Below, in pieces: positions 30,702-39,183 of a stretch of 57,678 bases of DNA. The stretch is from CAZDIO01 sp964505555 (GTDB lineage: Bacteria > Bdellovibrionota_C > UBA2361 > SZUA-149 > CAZDIO01). Numbering within the stretch: the first letter of the stretch is position 1; every line of letters starts with the position of its first letter. The notes under the pieces are model-generated. The model did no database searches. It saw only the letters and a list, made by a program, of their open reading frames with translations, and was not told the origin of the DNA. The stretch spans positions 1 to 57,678 of the forward strand of contig CAZDIO010000030.1 of NCBI GenBank assembly GCA_964505555.1, given 5' to 3'. The translations under genes and the position numbers were made by a program.

Positions 30702-32702
30702 ATGCACTTGTTGAAGGTGTTAAACGTTCTTGCAATTAGAATTGTCATTCTTTCTCTAATCTTTTTTTCTAGCGTTCATACCGCATATTCCCAAAATTCA
30801 CCGCCAGTAATTAGTTCAAGCAATCCTCCCAGCGGCTTTATTGACCCATTAGAAGATCGAGACGCAACAACTGGAGCCCTTTCTGGGATACAAGATGTTT
30901 CAATTACCTTTTCCGAACCTGTTACCGCAATTGGGGGAACTCCTCTTACTCTTTCTAATTTTCAGAACCAATATCTTCGAGAGGGCGTTAGTGCAACTGA
31001 TTTGCAAACACAACAAGCTCCGACGGTCAGTCTTATAAGTGGCAGTGGTGCTGGTCCCTATCTCCTTCGCTTCAGCCCGCGTATTCCTTTAGGTGCAGTT
31101 ACAAAAATACAGGCAGTAAATGTCATAGACACCAGCGGGCTTTCGATTGGAGATCCAGATTACATAGTGCTTGGATTTCTTCCCATGGATATAACCCAAG
31201 ATGGAAAACTACTTGGTGATGACATCGCTCGCTGGCAGCAGATTAATAGTAACCTTTATGATCCTGCTCCGCTAACAGCGCTTAAACTTCTTGATCAAAA
31301 ACGAAATGGTATTATTAGTGGGGCTGATATTACTCGTGCCATTCAGCTCATTCACGGGATTGGCTCTGTTCAAACATGGAATAATTTCTCAATCGGTTTA
31401 GCGAATGTCGCCTCCGGTGAAAATGATCTCACGCCCCCTTCGATAGTTATCACCTCCCAACACACTGGAGACGTTCTCTCTGGTGAAGTGATGGTTAGCG
31501 CTCATGCCACTGATGACACCGCTGTTGATCGTCTGCAACTGTTTGTAGATGGATCGCCGATGGCCACGCCAGATGCTATTGATCATGCTCTCACCGGGGT
31601 ATCGACATTTCTGTTTTCGAGTCCCCTCGGGGAGACGCACCAAGCGATCGATGTGCAGGCAAAGATCTTTAGCTATAAGTTTAAAAACGGTGTGCCCCAT
31701 GTGCTTAGTGCAATGGTAGTCGATCGCGCTGGGAATATGGCTACGAGTCCACCCATCTTTGTTACGATGAATAACCCTCAGGACTCGACAAACCCGACAA
31801 CCTATCTCTTTTACCCAGAGCAAGGGCAGGTGTACCCCTATATTAATCAGGTTCGAACCCAGCATGGAGACACGACTGGTCTTAAAAAAGTTGTTTATAG
31901 TATAGACGGGTCGCCTTTTGAGACGCTCGACTATATGCCGAAGTACATGCCAAAAGGTGTGGGTTATACACTTTGGGGGAGTATGCTCCTTCCCGCAACT
32001 TGGAACAATGGTCAGCATACTCTCACGGTTACGACCTACGACAATTGGGGAAATATTTCGAGTAAGAGCTCTACTTTTCGTTTTGGGCAGGAGGGTGATA
32101 ACGGACCGACAATTACTTTCGCATCTCCAGTTGGGGGAAGTATCGTAAGTGGGGTTCAGAACATTACTGTCAACGCACCCGCATCGACTGAAGAGGTACA
32201 CTATTGGATAAATGGAAAGCTGGAAGGAATGTTCATTACTTCACCGTTTACGTTTGCCTGGAACACCACGACACTCTTTGATGGTAACTACACCTTGGCA
32301 GTGAGGGGAAACAGCGCAACAACTATGGGGCCACAATCACAGATTACAGTTCAAGTAGCTAATAATAATCCACAACCTCCAAAGACCGATTTCACACCCC
32401 CATCGGTTCAGCTGCTCTCACCACAGAGTGGAGATACGGTCTCAGGCTCCCTCATCATTAGAGTTCAGGCAACTGACAACGTTCAAATCGCCAATGTCTC
32501 TGCTGAATTTGAGGATCCGATCGCAAATGGTCTACTTGATCGTTCTAGTTTGCCTGGGAATAGTCGAAACCTTTATAGCTTTCTCTGGCATTCTGCATTA
32601 GCTGGAAGTCAACAAAGGCTGCAGATTCGTGTGACCGACAGTGCTGGAAACGTTACTACCGTTGGTCCGATATTACTTACCGTTCAGAATTCTCCTTCCT
32701 GA
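30702..32702 (+). CDS. Large secreted protein with Ig-like domains and a dockerin-like segment
   Basis: This 666-residue exported protein begins with a signal peptide (residues about 1-31, ending VHTAYSQ). Next comes an SbsA/Big-like segment with VSITFSEPVTAIGG. Residues about 165-215 (MDITQDGKLLGDDIARWQQ, then LDQKRNGIISGADITRAIQL) look like paired calcium-binding dockerin-type loops. The rest contains about four Ig-like repeats with the recurring pattern TPPSIVITSQHTGDVLSGEV, shared by later copies (GDTVSGSLIIRVQATDN). No sorting motif or anchor ends the protein. It is likely a surface or extracellular adhesion or scaffold protein. The ATG has only a weak ribosome binding site. Confidence 0.82.
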   Translation: MHLLKVLNVLAIRIVILSLIFFSSVHTAYSQNSPPVISSSNPPSGFIDPLEDRDATTGALSGIQDVSITFSEPVTAIGGTPLTLSNFQNQYLREGVSATDLQTQQAPTVSLISGSGAGPYLLRFSPRIPLGAVTKIQAVNVIDTSGLSIGDPDYIVLGFLPMDITQDGKLLGDDIARWQQINSNLYDPAPLTALKLLDQKRNGIISGADITRAIQLIHGIGSVQTWNNFSIGLANVASGENDLTPPSIVITSQHTGDVLSGEVMVSAHATDDTAVDRLQLFVDGSPMATPDAIDHALTGVSTFLFSSPLGETHQAIDVQAKIFSYKFKNGVPHVLSAMVVDRAGNMATSPPIFVTMNNPQDSTNPTTYLFYPEQGQVYPYINQVRTQHGDTTGLKKVVYSIDGSPFETLDYMPKYMPKGVGYTLWGSMLLPATWNNGQHTLTVTTYDNWGNISSKSSTFRFGQEGDNGPTITFASPVGGSIVSGVQNITVNAPASTEEVHYWINGKLEGMFITSPFTFAWNTTTLFDGNYTLAVRGNSATTMGPQSQITVQVANNNPQPPKTDFTPPSVQLLSPQSGDTVSGSLIIRVQATDNVQIANVSAEFEDPIANGLLDRSSLPGNSRNLYSFLWHSALAGSQQRLQIRVTDSAGNVTTVGPILLTVQNSPS

Positions 32703-32824
32703 TCGAAAGGGTTACATTTCTTGAATGCTTTGCAACGCAAGCATTTGAATTTGCATCTCTATCTTTTTGGGACACTATGCTAGAGGTAGTAGCATTATCG
32801 GTAGATAATTGAGGGGATTTTATA

Positions 32825-33811
32825 TTGAAACGCACAAAGCAAGTTATGGCACTCGGAGCATTCGCCTTCTTCTTTAGTGCGAGTTCCCATGCAGATACTG
32901 CGAAACTTAAAATTCGAACGAATATGTTTGCCCCACTTCCTACGGTGGAACAAGATTCCTCACATCAACTCACACCTTCAAAAATAGCGCTAGGCAAAAA
33001 GTTGTTCTTAGAGAACGCATTATCAAAACATCAGAACGTTTCTTGTAATTCATGTCATGACCTGACGCGCTACGGTGTCGATGGAACCGCGGTTTCCCTT
33101 GGTCATCTGGGAAGGCGTAGTCGGCGAAATTCTCCTACTGTTTTTAATGCTTCACTCCAGACTGCTCAGTTCTGGGATGGAAGAGCAAGAGATGTTGAAG
33201 AACAGGCATTGGCTCCGATTATAGAACCCCTTGAAATGGCGATGCTTTCTGAAACCGAAGTTATAGATCGACTTCGTTCCATCAATGAGTATGGTGAGCT
33301 TTTTCGAAACGCATTTCCCGGTGAAGAAGATCCCATCACTTATCGAAATATCGGCCGAGCTATTGGCGCATTTGAACGGACGTTACTTACTCCAAGTCGG
33401 TTCGATGAATTTCTCAAGGGCAAAGAAGACGCTCTGACTGACCAGGAAAAAGAAGGACTCAGTCAATTTATTAATTCAGGGTGTTCAAGCTGCCATCGTG
33501 GAGTTGGAGTTGGGGGGAATATGTTTCAAAAACTTGGGGCGGTAAAGCCGTACGTGACAGAGGATCTGGGACGCTACGAAGTGACTAAAAATGAAACAGA
33601 TAAACAAGTATTTAAGGTGCCGTCTCTAAGAAACGTCGAGAAAACGGCCCCATATTTTCATGACGGAAGCGTTCCAACGCTAAATGAAGCGGTGACTTTA
33701 ATGGGTCGCCATCAGCTTGGTCGCGAATTTTCTCCAGAACAGGTGGAAAGTATCGTGACGTTTCTTAAATCTCTTACTGGAGAAATTCCAAAAGGCATTT
33801 CAAGTGAATAA
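32825..33811 (+). CDS. Di-haem cytochrome c peroxidase (MauG/CcpA family)
   Basis: This 328-residue periplasmic protein has a signal peptide (MKRTKQVMALGAFAFFFSAS) and two haem-c motifs: CNSCH (Cys74, Cys77, His78) and CSSCH (Cys220, Cys223, His224). The C-terminal block FKVPSLRNVEKTAPYFHDGS is the signature of bacterial cytochrome c peroxidases, which reduce hydrogen peroxide with electrons from small cytochromes. The start is TTG, with GAGGGG 9 bases upstream. The small cytochrome at 8994 could be a donor, but they are far apart. Confidence 0.93.
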   Translation: MKRTKQVMALGAFAFFFSASSHADTAKLKIRTNMFAPLPTVEQDSSHQLTPSKIALGKKLFLENALSKHQNVSCNSCHDLTRYGVDGTAVSLGHLGRRSRRNSPTVFNASLQTAQFWDGRARDVEEQALAPIIEPLEMAMLSETEVIDRLRSINEYGELFRNAFPGEEDPITYRNIGRAIGAFERTLLTPSRFDEFLKGKEDALTDQEKEGLSQFINSGCSSCHRGVGVGGNMFQKLGAVKPYVTEDLGRYEVTKNETDKQVFKVPSLRNVEKTAPYFHDGSVPTLNEAVTLMGRHQLGREFSPEQVESIVTFLKSLTGEIPKGISSE

Positions 33812-33868
33812 GTCCATAGAAGACAGGGGATGAAGTGATGAGTAAGGTCGAAGAGCCGTTGGAGGTTT

Positions 33869-33956
33869 GAGGGAGAGATTTGGGAAAAACTTCCCTCACG
33901 GGATTGGCTGCGCCAATCCCTCCGGCGCGGAGACGGTTTTTCCCAATCTCTCCCTC
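33869..33956. repeat. Second palindromic repeat family, copy 2
   Basis: Arms at 33869-33890 and 33936-33956 (GAGGGAGAGATT...GGGAAAAAC and its inverse) differ by one inserted base. The loop holds GGGATTGGC/GCCAATCCC and the shared TCCGGCGCGGAGACGG. Similarity to 19983-20102 extends leftward to GTAAGGTCGAAGAGCCG at 33842. Confidence 0.88.
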
Positions 33957-34027
33957 CGCGCCCATGTTGAGGAGGTGTCAATTTGGAGATATACTGTTGT
34001 CGCCAGTTCGTTAGGACGATTGATGAG

Positions 34028-34468
34028 ATGACTCTTCTAGGAGCTAAAAATATTTTCCATACCGCTCCGATTATCGAGGCACTTGGAATCGAGTGTTCTC
34101 AAGTCACTGAGAATCATTGCACTGCGTCGTTAGTTTTAAAACCGCTTCATTTTCAACACTTAGGGATAGTTCATGGGGGAGTTGTGACTATACTTGCTGG
34201 CCACGCGGCTACTGCGTCCGTGACTTCCTTACTTGAGGAAGATCAGTTCGTTGTAGCAAACCATTTTATTTGTAACCTTTCATCGCCAGCAAAAGAAGGG
34301 ATCCTTCAAGCAGACGCTCGGGTAGTGGATCGATTAGCCAAAGGAGCGACGACGGAGGTTATAGTAACAAACGTGGTGAATGACCAGAGAGTTGAAATCG
34401 GAAGATTTAAGTTTAATTTTGTAATAAAAAGAGACAGAGAGCACACGTCTGGATCTGACTCACGTTAG
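34028..34468 (+). CDS. Hotdog-fold thioesterase (PaaI-like)
   Basis: This protein of about 146 residues is of the PaaI/YbgC-like hotdog family that hydrolyses acyl-CoA thioesters. The key block is HFQHLGIVHGGVVTILAGHAA, in which the active-site region HGG leads into the central helix; ANHFICNLSSPAKEGIL follows as a beta strand. The ATG at 34028 starts close to the fold; a TTG at 33983 would add 15 atypical residues. No ribosome binding site helps. It stands alone between a repeat and a convergent gene. Confidence 0.8.
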   Translation: MTLLGAKNIFHTAPIIEALGIECSQVTENHCTASLVLKPLHFQHLGIVHGGVVTILAGHAATASVTSLLEEDQFVVANHFICNLSSPAKEGILQADARVVDRLAKGATTEVIVTNVVNDQRVEIGRFKFNFVIKRDREHTSGSDSR

Positions 34469-34595
34469 TGTGCTCACTCCCGGGAGGAGAAACTTTGAGG
34501 CTCAGAAGAATGCTCTAAAATTATAATGTGGGGAGTCTCCTTATGAAACCCCCCAGGGCTTGCAGTGGGTGGGGGATGGCAACCGGCAAGATCGG

Positions 34596-34934
34596 TCACG
34601 CTGTGATAATGTCTTCGTTGTCCTTTTCTTTTTCTTCCATCTCATCGAGTATGCGAAGCATCTCCTCAAATTCCTTAAGAAGTTCCTCGCCGCGACCTTC
34701 ATCCAACATCTTTTGCCAGCGTTCCGCGGGTTGAGGAGGTCCAAGAAACTCCATAATCGCCAGACCGGCCGCATCGTCTGAGGCTCGCTCAATGCGAAGA
34801 CCGCTAGAGAGCCGCTCGCCCCCATTCCAGTGCAGACTCAGGTTTAGGTTTTCTGGAAGCATTGAATGATTGTGCTGTAAGACATCTCCTAGGCATACGA
34901 AGACTGTGAAGAGTACAAGACAACGCAATTTCAT
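34596..34934 (-). CDS. Small exported protein with a flagellin-like N-terminal motif
   Basis: This 112-residue protein has a signal-peptide-like start (MKLRCLVLFTVFVCLGDVL). Residues 40-60 read ERLSSGLRIERASDDAAGLA followed by I, almost the consensus of the conserved N-terminal helix of bacterial flagellins. The rest of flagellin is absent; instead a charged helix follows (LKEFEEMLRILDEMEEKEKD). AAAGGG lies 7 bases before the ATG, so expression is likely. It may be a relic fused to a signal sequence, or a secreted mimic. No other flagellar gene is in the window. Confidence 0.65.
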   Translation of the reverse strand: MKLRCLVLFTVFVCLGDVLQHNHSMLPENLNLSLHWNGGERLSSGLRIERASDDAAGLAIMEFLGPPQPAERWQKMLDEGRGEELLKEFEEMLRILDEMEEKEKDNEDIITA

Positions 34935-35283
34935 GTGAAAGCCCTTTCAAAAAAAGCCAAGATGGATAAAGCCCTCCTGGCAACCTTGTGTTTGAACCTA
35001 TAAGAAGACTCCTTATTCGGAGCATATCAAAAAATCGATCGTTGGAGAACTAGTATAACTTCTCGTACGGTGTTACTTTTAATTGGCGTTAATTTGGCTC
35101 TCTATAATTTGAGTCGGCAACTTCTTCAGTATTCAAACGAGAATAATTTAATATACTTGTTTTGTTAAAGCAGAATTAAAAGTAAGATATTACCAGGGAG
35201 AAAGGAGAAACCAGAGAGAAACACTTTCTGCATCCATACGTTCAAAGTTAAGTTCTGGCGTGACCAGAGGATCTTCTATCGAC
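34935..35283. other. Intergenic stretch holding a TIR element
   Basis: No gene is supported in these 349 bases between two divergent genes. The main content is the 113-bp element at 35073-35185. Confidence 0.5.
35073..35185. repeat. 113-bp TIR element, copy 3
   Basis: Inverted ends TTACTTTTAATT/AATTAAAAGTAA and the same AT-rich core (AATAATTTAATATACTTG) as copies 1 and 2, more diverged inside. The left flank TCTCGTACGGTG and right flank ACCAGGGA are also shared. It ends 98 bases before the second cysteine-rich gene. Confidence 0.88.
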
Positions 35284-36951
35284 ATGCATACCGCCGCATC
35301 TACATGTGAGTACTGCAGAAGAACGTTTGAACTTACCGAAACGGATCGTCAGTTTTACGATCGCCTTGATGTTCCCCCACCTCGTCTTTGTCCTAGCGAT
35401 CGACAACGTCGCCGAGCTGCTTTTCGTAATGAACGAAACTTATACGTTCGTAGCTGTGATGGGACGGGGAAAAGAATTGTCTCGATGTACTCTCCTGATA
35501 AGCCCTTCAAAGTTTTTGACCAGGAGTATTTTTGGAGTGACGCCTGGGATGGTATTCAGTACGGGAGAGAGTTTGACCTTCATCGACCTTTTTTCGAGCA
35601 GTTTAGGGAGTTGCAGCTAAGCGTTCCGCGATTATCGCTTTTTAATGTTCAAAGCGAAAATAGCTATTACACCAATCATTCCGCATACAACAAAAATTGT
35701 TACTTGGGAGTGGATTTAGGTAAGTGCGAGGACGTTCTTTACTCAAACTGGATGACAAATTCTAAAGACTGCGTTGACTGCTCTTATTCGGATTATTGTG
35801 AGTTATGCTATTTCGTACTTTACTGCGTGCACTGCTATAACTGCGATTTTTGTACTGATTGTGAGCAGTGCCGCGATTGCTATTACTGCTATGACTGTCA
35901 CAATTGCGAAAACTGTTTTGGTTGTACAGGTCTTCGTGGCAAACGCTATTATCTGCACAATAAATTCGTTGGAAGGGAGGCGTTTGAAGCGCACCTAGAG
36001 GATCGACAATTTTCTTATCTGAAGCAGCAGGAAGATTGGCAACAGTTTAAGGCGATTCGTCAAACCGTACCGCATCGTTTCGCCTCTCTTATTCAATGCG
36101 AGGATTGTAGCGGTGATCATCTTCATCAGTGTAAAAATGCGCACTATGCGTTTGATAGCGTGCGTCTATGGGATTGCAAGTATATGTATGAGTGCGATGA
36201 ATGCAAAGACGCATATGATTGCTATCAACCGGGACTCGTTGAGGCGGAGTTGATCTATGAAATCCACGCCGGTCAGGGTCAGAAACAAAGCCGCTTTATG
36301 AATGTTTGTCGGCAGGTCAATGAGTGCAACTATTGCGATTACTGTTTTGAGTCTTCGCATTTATTTGGGTGTGTTGGGTTACGACGAAAACAATTTTGTA
36401 TTCTTAACAAGCAGTATCCGGAAAAACAGTATCACGAAACTGTACAGAAGCTTATCGCGCACCTTAGAAGCACGCGCGAATGGGGAGAGTTTTTCCCCTT
36501 TTGGTGCTCGCCGTTTGGTTACAACGAGTCCAAAGCGCAAGATTTTTTTCCAATTACGAAAGAGGAGGCTGTACAGAAAAATATTCCCTGGTCTAGTTAC
36601 GAAGCACCTATTCCAGATGGAGCACAAACGAGACCGGAAGATGATATTCGCGCAATTTCTGATCATATCTTTGAAAAGGTAATCAAATGTGAAGAAACTG
36701 GACACCTGTTTCGAATCATCAGTGCTGAGCTTGGATTCTATCGACGAAAGAACTTACCTATCCCGCTCTACTCTTCAGAGGTGCGATATCGGTATCGCAT
36801 GGCGCTTCGAAACCCGCAGCAGTTGTGGAAACGAAGCTGTAGCCGATGCGAAGTTACCTTTCAAACGAGTTATGCACCTAGCCGAACGGAACAAATTCTA
36901 TGTGAATCCTGTTATTATGCCGATCGATATGGAGAAGGGGAGGTTTCATGA
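35284..36951 (+). CDS. Cysteine-rich multi-zinc-ribbon protein of unknown function, paralogue 2
   Basis: This 555-residue paralogue of the protein at 7187 is collinear along its whole length. From Cys181 to Cys214 cysteine occupies every third position twelve times in a row (for example CYNCDFCTDCEQC and CYYCYDCHNCENCFGC). The N-terminal ribbon has CEYC but CPSD where paralogue 1 has CPDC, so one metal ligand is changed. Shared blocks include FRNERNLYVRSCDGTG, IQCEDCSGDHL, REWGEFFP, and the C-terminal ribbon CSRC...CESCY. The ATG at 35284 has AGAGGA 12 bases upstream; a GTG at 35260 is an alternative. No signal peptide is seen. Function is unknown; dense metal or Fe-S binding is the simplest idea. 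Confidence 0.8.
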   Translation: MHTAASTCEYCRRTFELTETDRQFYDRLDVPPPRLCPSDRQRRRAAFRNERNLYVRSCDGTGKRIVSMYSPDKPFKVFDQEYFWSDAWDGIQYGREFDLHRPFFEQFRELQLSVPRLSLFNVQSENSYYTNHSAYNKNCYLGVDLGKCEDVLYSNWMTNSKDCVDCSYSDYCELCYFVLYCVHCYNCDFCTDCEQCRDCYYCYDCHNCENCFGCTGLRGKRYYLHNKFVGREAFEAHLEDRQFSYLKQQEDWQQFKAIRQTVPHRFASLIQCEDCSGDHLHQCKNAHYAFDSVRLWDCKYMYECDECKDAYDCYQPGLVEAELIYEIHAGQGQKQSRFMNVCRQVNECNYCDYCFESSHLFGCVGLRRKQFCILNKQYPEKQYHETVQKLIAHLRSTREWGEFFPFWCSPFGYNESKAQDFFPITKEEAVQKNIPWSSYEAPIPDGAQTRPEDDIRAISDHIFEKVIKCEETGHLFRIISAELGFYRRKNLPIPLYSSEVRYRYRMALRNPQQLWKRSCSRCEVTFQTSYAPSRTEQILCESCYYADRYGEGEVS

Positions 36952-37299
36952 CAGCAGTTACGTTTATCTCTATTTAGAAAATATGACGGTCACCATTGTC
37001 TTGGCCAAAACCTAAAGATGTGGGGTAGCCTTGCTTGAGCGAAAGAGATGATAACTGAGCATCGTTGCCAGTAATCCTCCCTAAGGTCCTTTCGTTTAAA
37101 CTCTCGACGATATCAGGTTGACACCTGATATCACAGCACGCCATATTTCAAAAAGACGGTAAGCTCTTTCTCATCACCAACGGTATAGAGAGATAACGCT
37201 CTCCTAGGAGTATGCCTTTTGTTCAAATGGGCAACTTCCTAGGTGCGATCACTTTAGGGTTTTAGTTTCTGAAGTTGGAATCTGTTGGGAGTTAAAACG
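36952..37299. other. Intergenic stretch with one perfect hairpin
   Basis: No gene is supported. A perfect inverted repeat, GATATCAGGT/ACCTGATATC with a 4-base loop, lies at 37109-37132. It is not followed by a T-run and could be an operator or structured leader for the ORF at 37300. Confidence 0.45.
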
Positions 37300-37545
37300 A
37301 TGGAGCGCGGATCAACACTGGTAGCAGATAGCGATGGCGCGGCCCTTGGGCTACATACAAATAAGCAAGGCCGCACACGTATTTTGGAATGTGTCCACCA
37401 ATTATCAGGAGAAGGTTGCACGGTAACTCATTTTGCCATTGCTCATCGCCTTGGCATAGATGAAACGATGGCGTCTCGTCAATGTGATGAACTTATTGCT
37501 GACGGAGCTCTGTCCGCTCACGATGGATTCTTGAGCGTTTCCTAA
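37300..37545 (+). CDS. Small winged-helix-like protein
   Basis: This 81-residue protein contains RTRILECVHQLSGEGC followed by FAIAHRLGIDETMASRQCDE and LIADGALSAHDGFLSV, the helix-turn-helix plus wing layout seen in small transcription factors. No effector domain is present. GGGAG lies 8 bases before the ATG, supporting the start. It is monocistronic and convergent with the haem genes. A regulatory role is inferred from fold only. Confidence 0.55.
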   Translation: MERGSTLVADSDGAALGLHTNKQGRTRILECVHQLSGEGCTVTHFAIAHRLGIDETMASRQCDELIADGALSAHDGFLSVS

Positions 37546-37774
37546 CGGGATCAAGAAACCAGGAGGAGTCGGGACTTTGTCTCAGCGGCTTAAAGATGCC
37601 CACCCTGCCGTATGCGGCGCGACCCATCCCGTTCGGGGTCGCGCCGCCGGTGAAGTAGTATGTTTCAGTATTGCACCTAGGAATTTTGTAGCGATCTCTT
37701 AAGCCAACTTCGGTGTAAATGCTGAGTTTTTTATTTGCCCCAGCGTCCTCTACGGTAAATAAATTATCCAACAC
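37493..37774 (-). CDS. Doubtful 93-codon ORF coupled to the hemY stop
   Basis: A GTG-started ORF overlaps the hemY stop by one base (TAGTG), the same style of junction as folE2 and its neighbour. The product has no recognised domain, and its last 17 codons are antisense to the winged-helix-like gene. A stable hairpin (37615-37646) lies inside it. It may be chance; coding status is uncertain. Confidence 0.2.
   Translation of the reverse strand: MLDNLFTVEDAGANKKLSIYTEVGLRDRYKIPRCNTETYYFTGGATPNGMGRAAYGRVGIFKPLRQSPDSSWFLDPVRKRSRIHRERTELRQQ
37615..37646. terminator. GC-rich stem-loop downstream of the haem operon
   Basis: A perfect 11-base stem, CGGCGCGACCC/GGGTCGCGCCG, encloses a 10-base loop. 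It lies between the ends of the convergent winged-helix-like gene and hemY, and could stop transcripts from either side, although no clear T-run follows. Confidence 0.5.
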
Positions 37775-39183
37775 TAACCATTATACGCATCTTGAATTTT
37801 TTCAAAATACGTTTGTAGCTTCCAGTTTGCTATCAGGTTCTCAGCAAGCATCGAAGCCCGTTCCACCCGATCAGAGATGCCTAAGCCTTCATGCCAGTTT
37901 GAAAGGATGTGAATGTTTGAGTGTTTTTCATGAAATGCTTTTACGGCGTCTTGTAAGAGGTAATGGCCTACGGGGTAATTAGGAACTGAGTGCGGGTGGT
38001 GGACTTCAGAGAGGATCGTTGGCGGAGAGGTTGTTCCGATGAGATTCATTACTTCAGAAGTAAGTTGCTTCTTAACATTTTCTGCAGTGACGTTTGCAAG
38101 TTCTTTGTTTGTTGCTCCTCCACTAAAGCAGGTGAGAAGATGATACCCATTGGGTGCGCGGTGTTTAAAAACAGAAGAGGAGCAGATCGCACCAAGAAGG
38201 GCTTGCCCCGGTTTTCCTGGAAGGAGAAATCCAAAAGCGTTCAGTGGGTGTTTTACTGTTGAAGTTTGAAAGGCAAGATGGAGAATACCTAGAGGAGCAA
38301 ATGGGATTTTTCTTATCTGGGTTGCAAGTGCTGGATCATGTGCTGCTAAGAGCTTTGCTGACTCTGCGCCCGGTGTGGTGATAATCAGTTGTCTTGTGGT
38401 GATGTAAGAAACAGCATTTTTTTCATCTAGGACTTCAATAGTTACAAAATCATTTTCTCTTACAAACGAACAGATACGCCTAGAAAGAAAAAGAGAATGA
38501 CTGTGGAGACGGGCTCCAAGTCTTTTTGGTAATGCACTCATCCCCTCTTTGAAACTCACCATCAACAAGCGCTCACGAGCCTTGTTTTTGTAACCTTTCA
38601 AAATGCCCCGAAGAACTGAGCCGTGATCTTTTTCAAGCTGCCACAGTTTTGGTAACGCACTTCGGGTGCTCAGTGTGGTAATATCACACGCCCAGATCCC
38701 TGAGAGAATCGCAGAGACGATATTTCTTGAAACCTCTTTTCCAAATCTTCGGGAGATAAAAGAAGAGACGCTTTCGTCCTCTGTCTTTGATCGGGAGATA
38801 AAAGGCTCACACAGTGCACGCAGTTTTCCAGGAAACGATAACAAGGAGTTTCTAATCGCTTTTTGTAGAGAGTTTGGTACCTCAAGAAGTGAGAGCTTTC
38901 CTCTTCGGAAGCTCCCAATATAGCGTCTCTTTGCTACAGGCTCGGGAAATAAAAGTTGATCCTGAAGTCCAATGTCGGCAATAAGCTTTGCAAGGGTGGG
39001 CTTTAAAACAGTCGAGTTTGGGCCATTTTCAAGAAGAAAACCATCTTTTGTAATGGTCTTACAGACCCCACCGATCTCATTTGATGATTCGATAATTGCA
39101 ATATGTAAGCCTGCTTCTTGCAAAAGGTAGCCAAGTGTAAGGCCACTAATTCCACCACCAACGATGACCGCATCATAGACCAC
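37774..39183 (-). CDS. hemY: Protoporphyrinogen / coproporphyrinogen oxidase (FAD-dependent)
   Basis: This 469-residue flavoenzyme of the HemY family oxidises the porphyrinogen to the porphyrin late in haem synthesis. The N-terminus has the FAD dinucleotide motif GGGISGLTLGYLLQEAG and an IIESSNEIGGVCKT segment; GFLLENGPNS and, near the C-terminus, SNWHEGLGISDRVE match the family. The GTG start lies inside the end of hemE (11-base overlap), so they are co-translated. Whether it prefers coproporphyrinogen or protoporphyrinogen cannot be told from sequence alone. Confidence 0.9.
   Translation of the reverse strand: MVYDAVIVGGGISGLTLGYLLQEAGLHIAIIESSNEIGGVCKTITKDGFLLENGPNSTVLKPTLAKLIADIGLQDQLLFPEPVAKRRYIGSFRRGKLSLLEVPNSLQKAIRNSLLSFPGKLRALCEPFISRSKTEDESVSSFISRRFGKEVSRNIVSAILSGIWACDITTLSTRSALPKLWQLEKDHGSVLRGILKGYKNKARERLLMVSFKEGMSALPKRLGARLHSHSLFLSRRICSFVRENDFVTIEVLDEKNAVSYITTRQLIITTPGAESAKLLAAHDPALATQIRKIPFAPLGILHLAFQTSTVKHPLNAFGFLLPGKPGQALLGAICSSSVFKHRAPNGYHLLTCFSGGATNKELANVTAENVKKQLTSEVMNLIGTTSPPTILSEVHHPHSVPNYPVGHYLLQDAVKAFHEKHSNIHILSNWHEGLGISDRVERASMLAENLIANWKLQTYFEKIQDAYNG

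Noticed and set aside
31398..32201. 267-codon minus-strand ORF inside the large secreted-protein gene
   Set aside because: It is antisense to a well-supported gene, has no recognisable domain and is Cys/Arg/His-rich in the way antisense shadows usually are.
36689..37015. 108-codon ORF overlapping the end of the second cysteine-rich gene
   Set aside because: It is a shifted-frame shadow of conserved coding sequence; the bases beyond the real stop add nothing recognisable.
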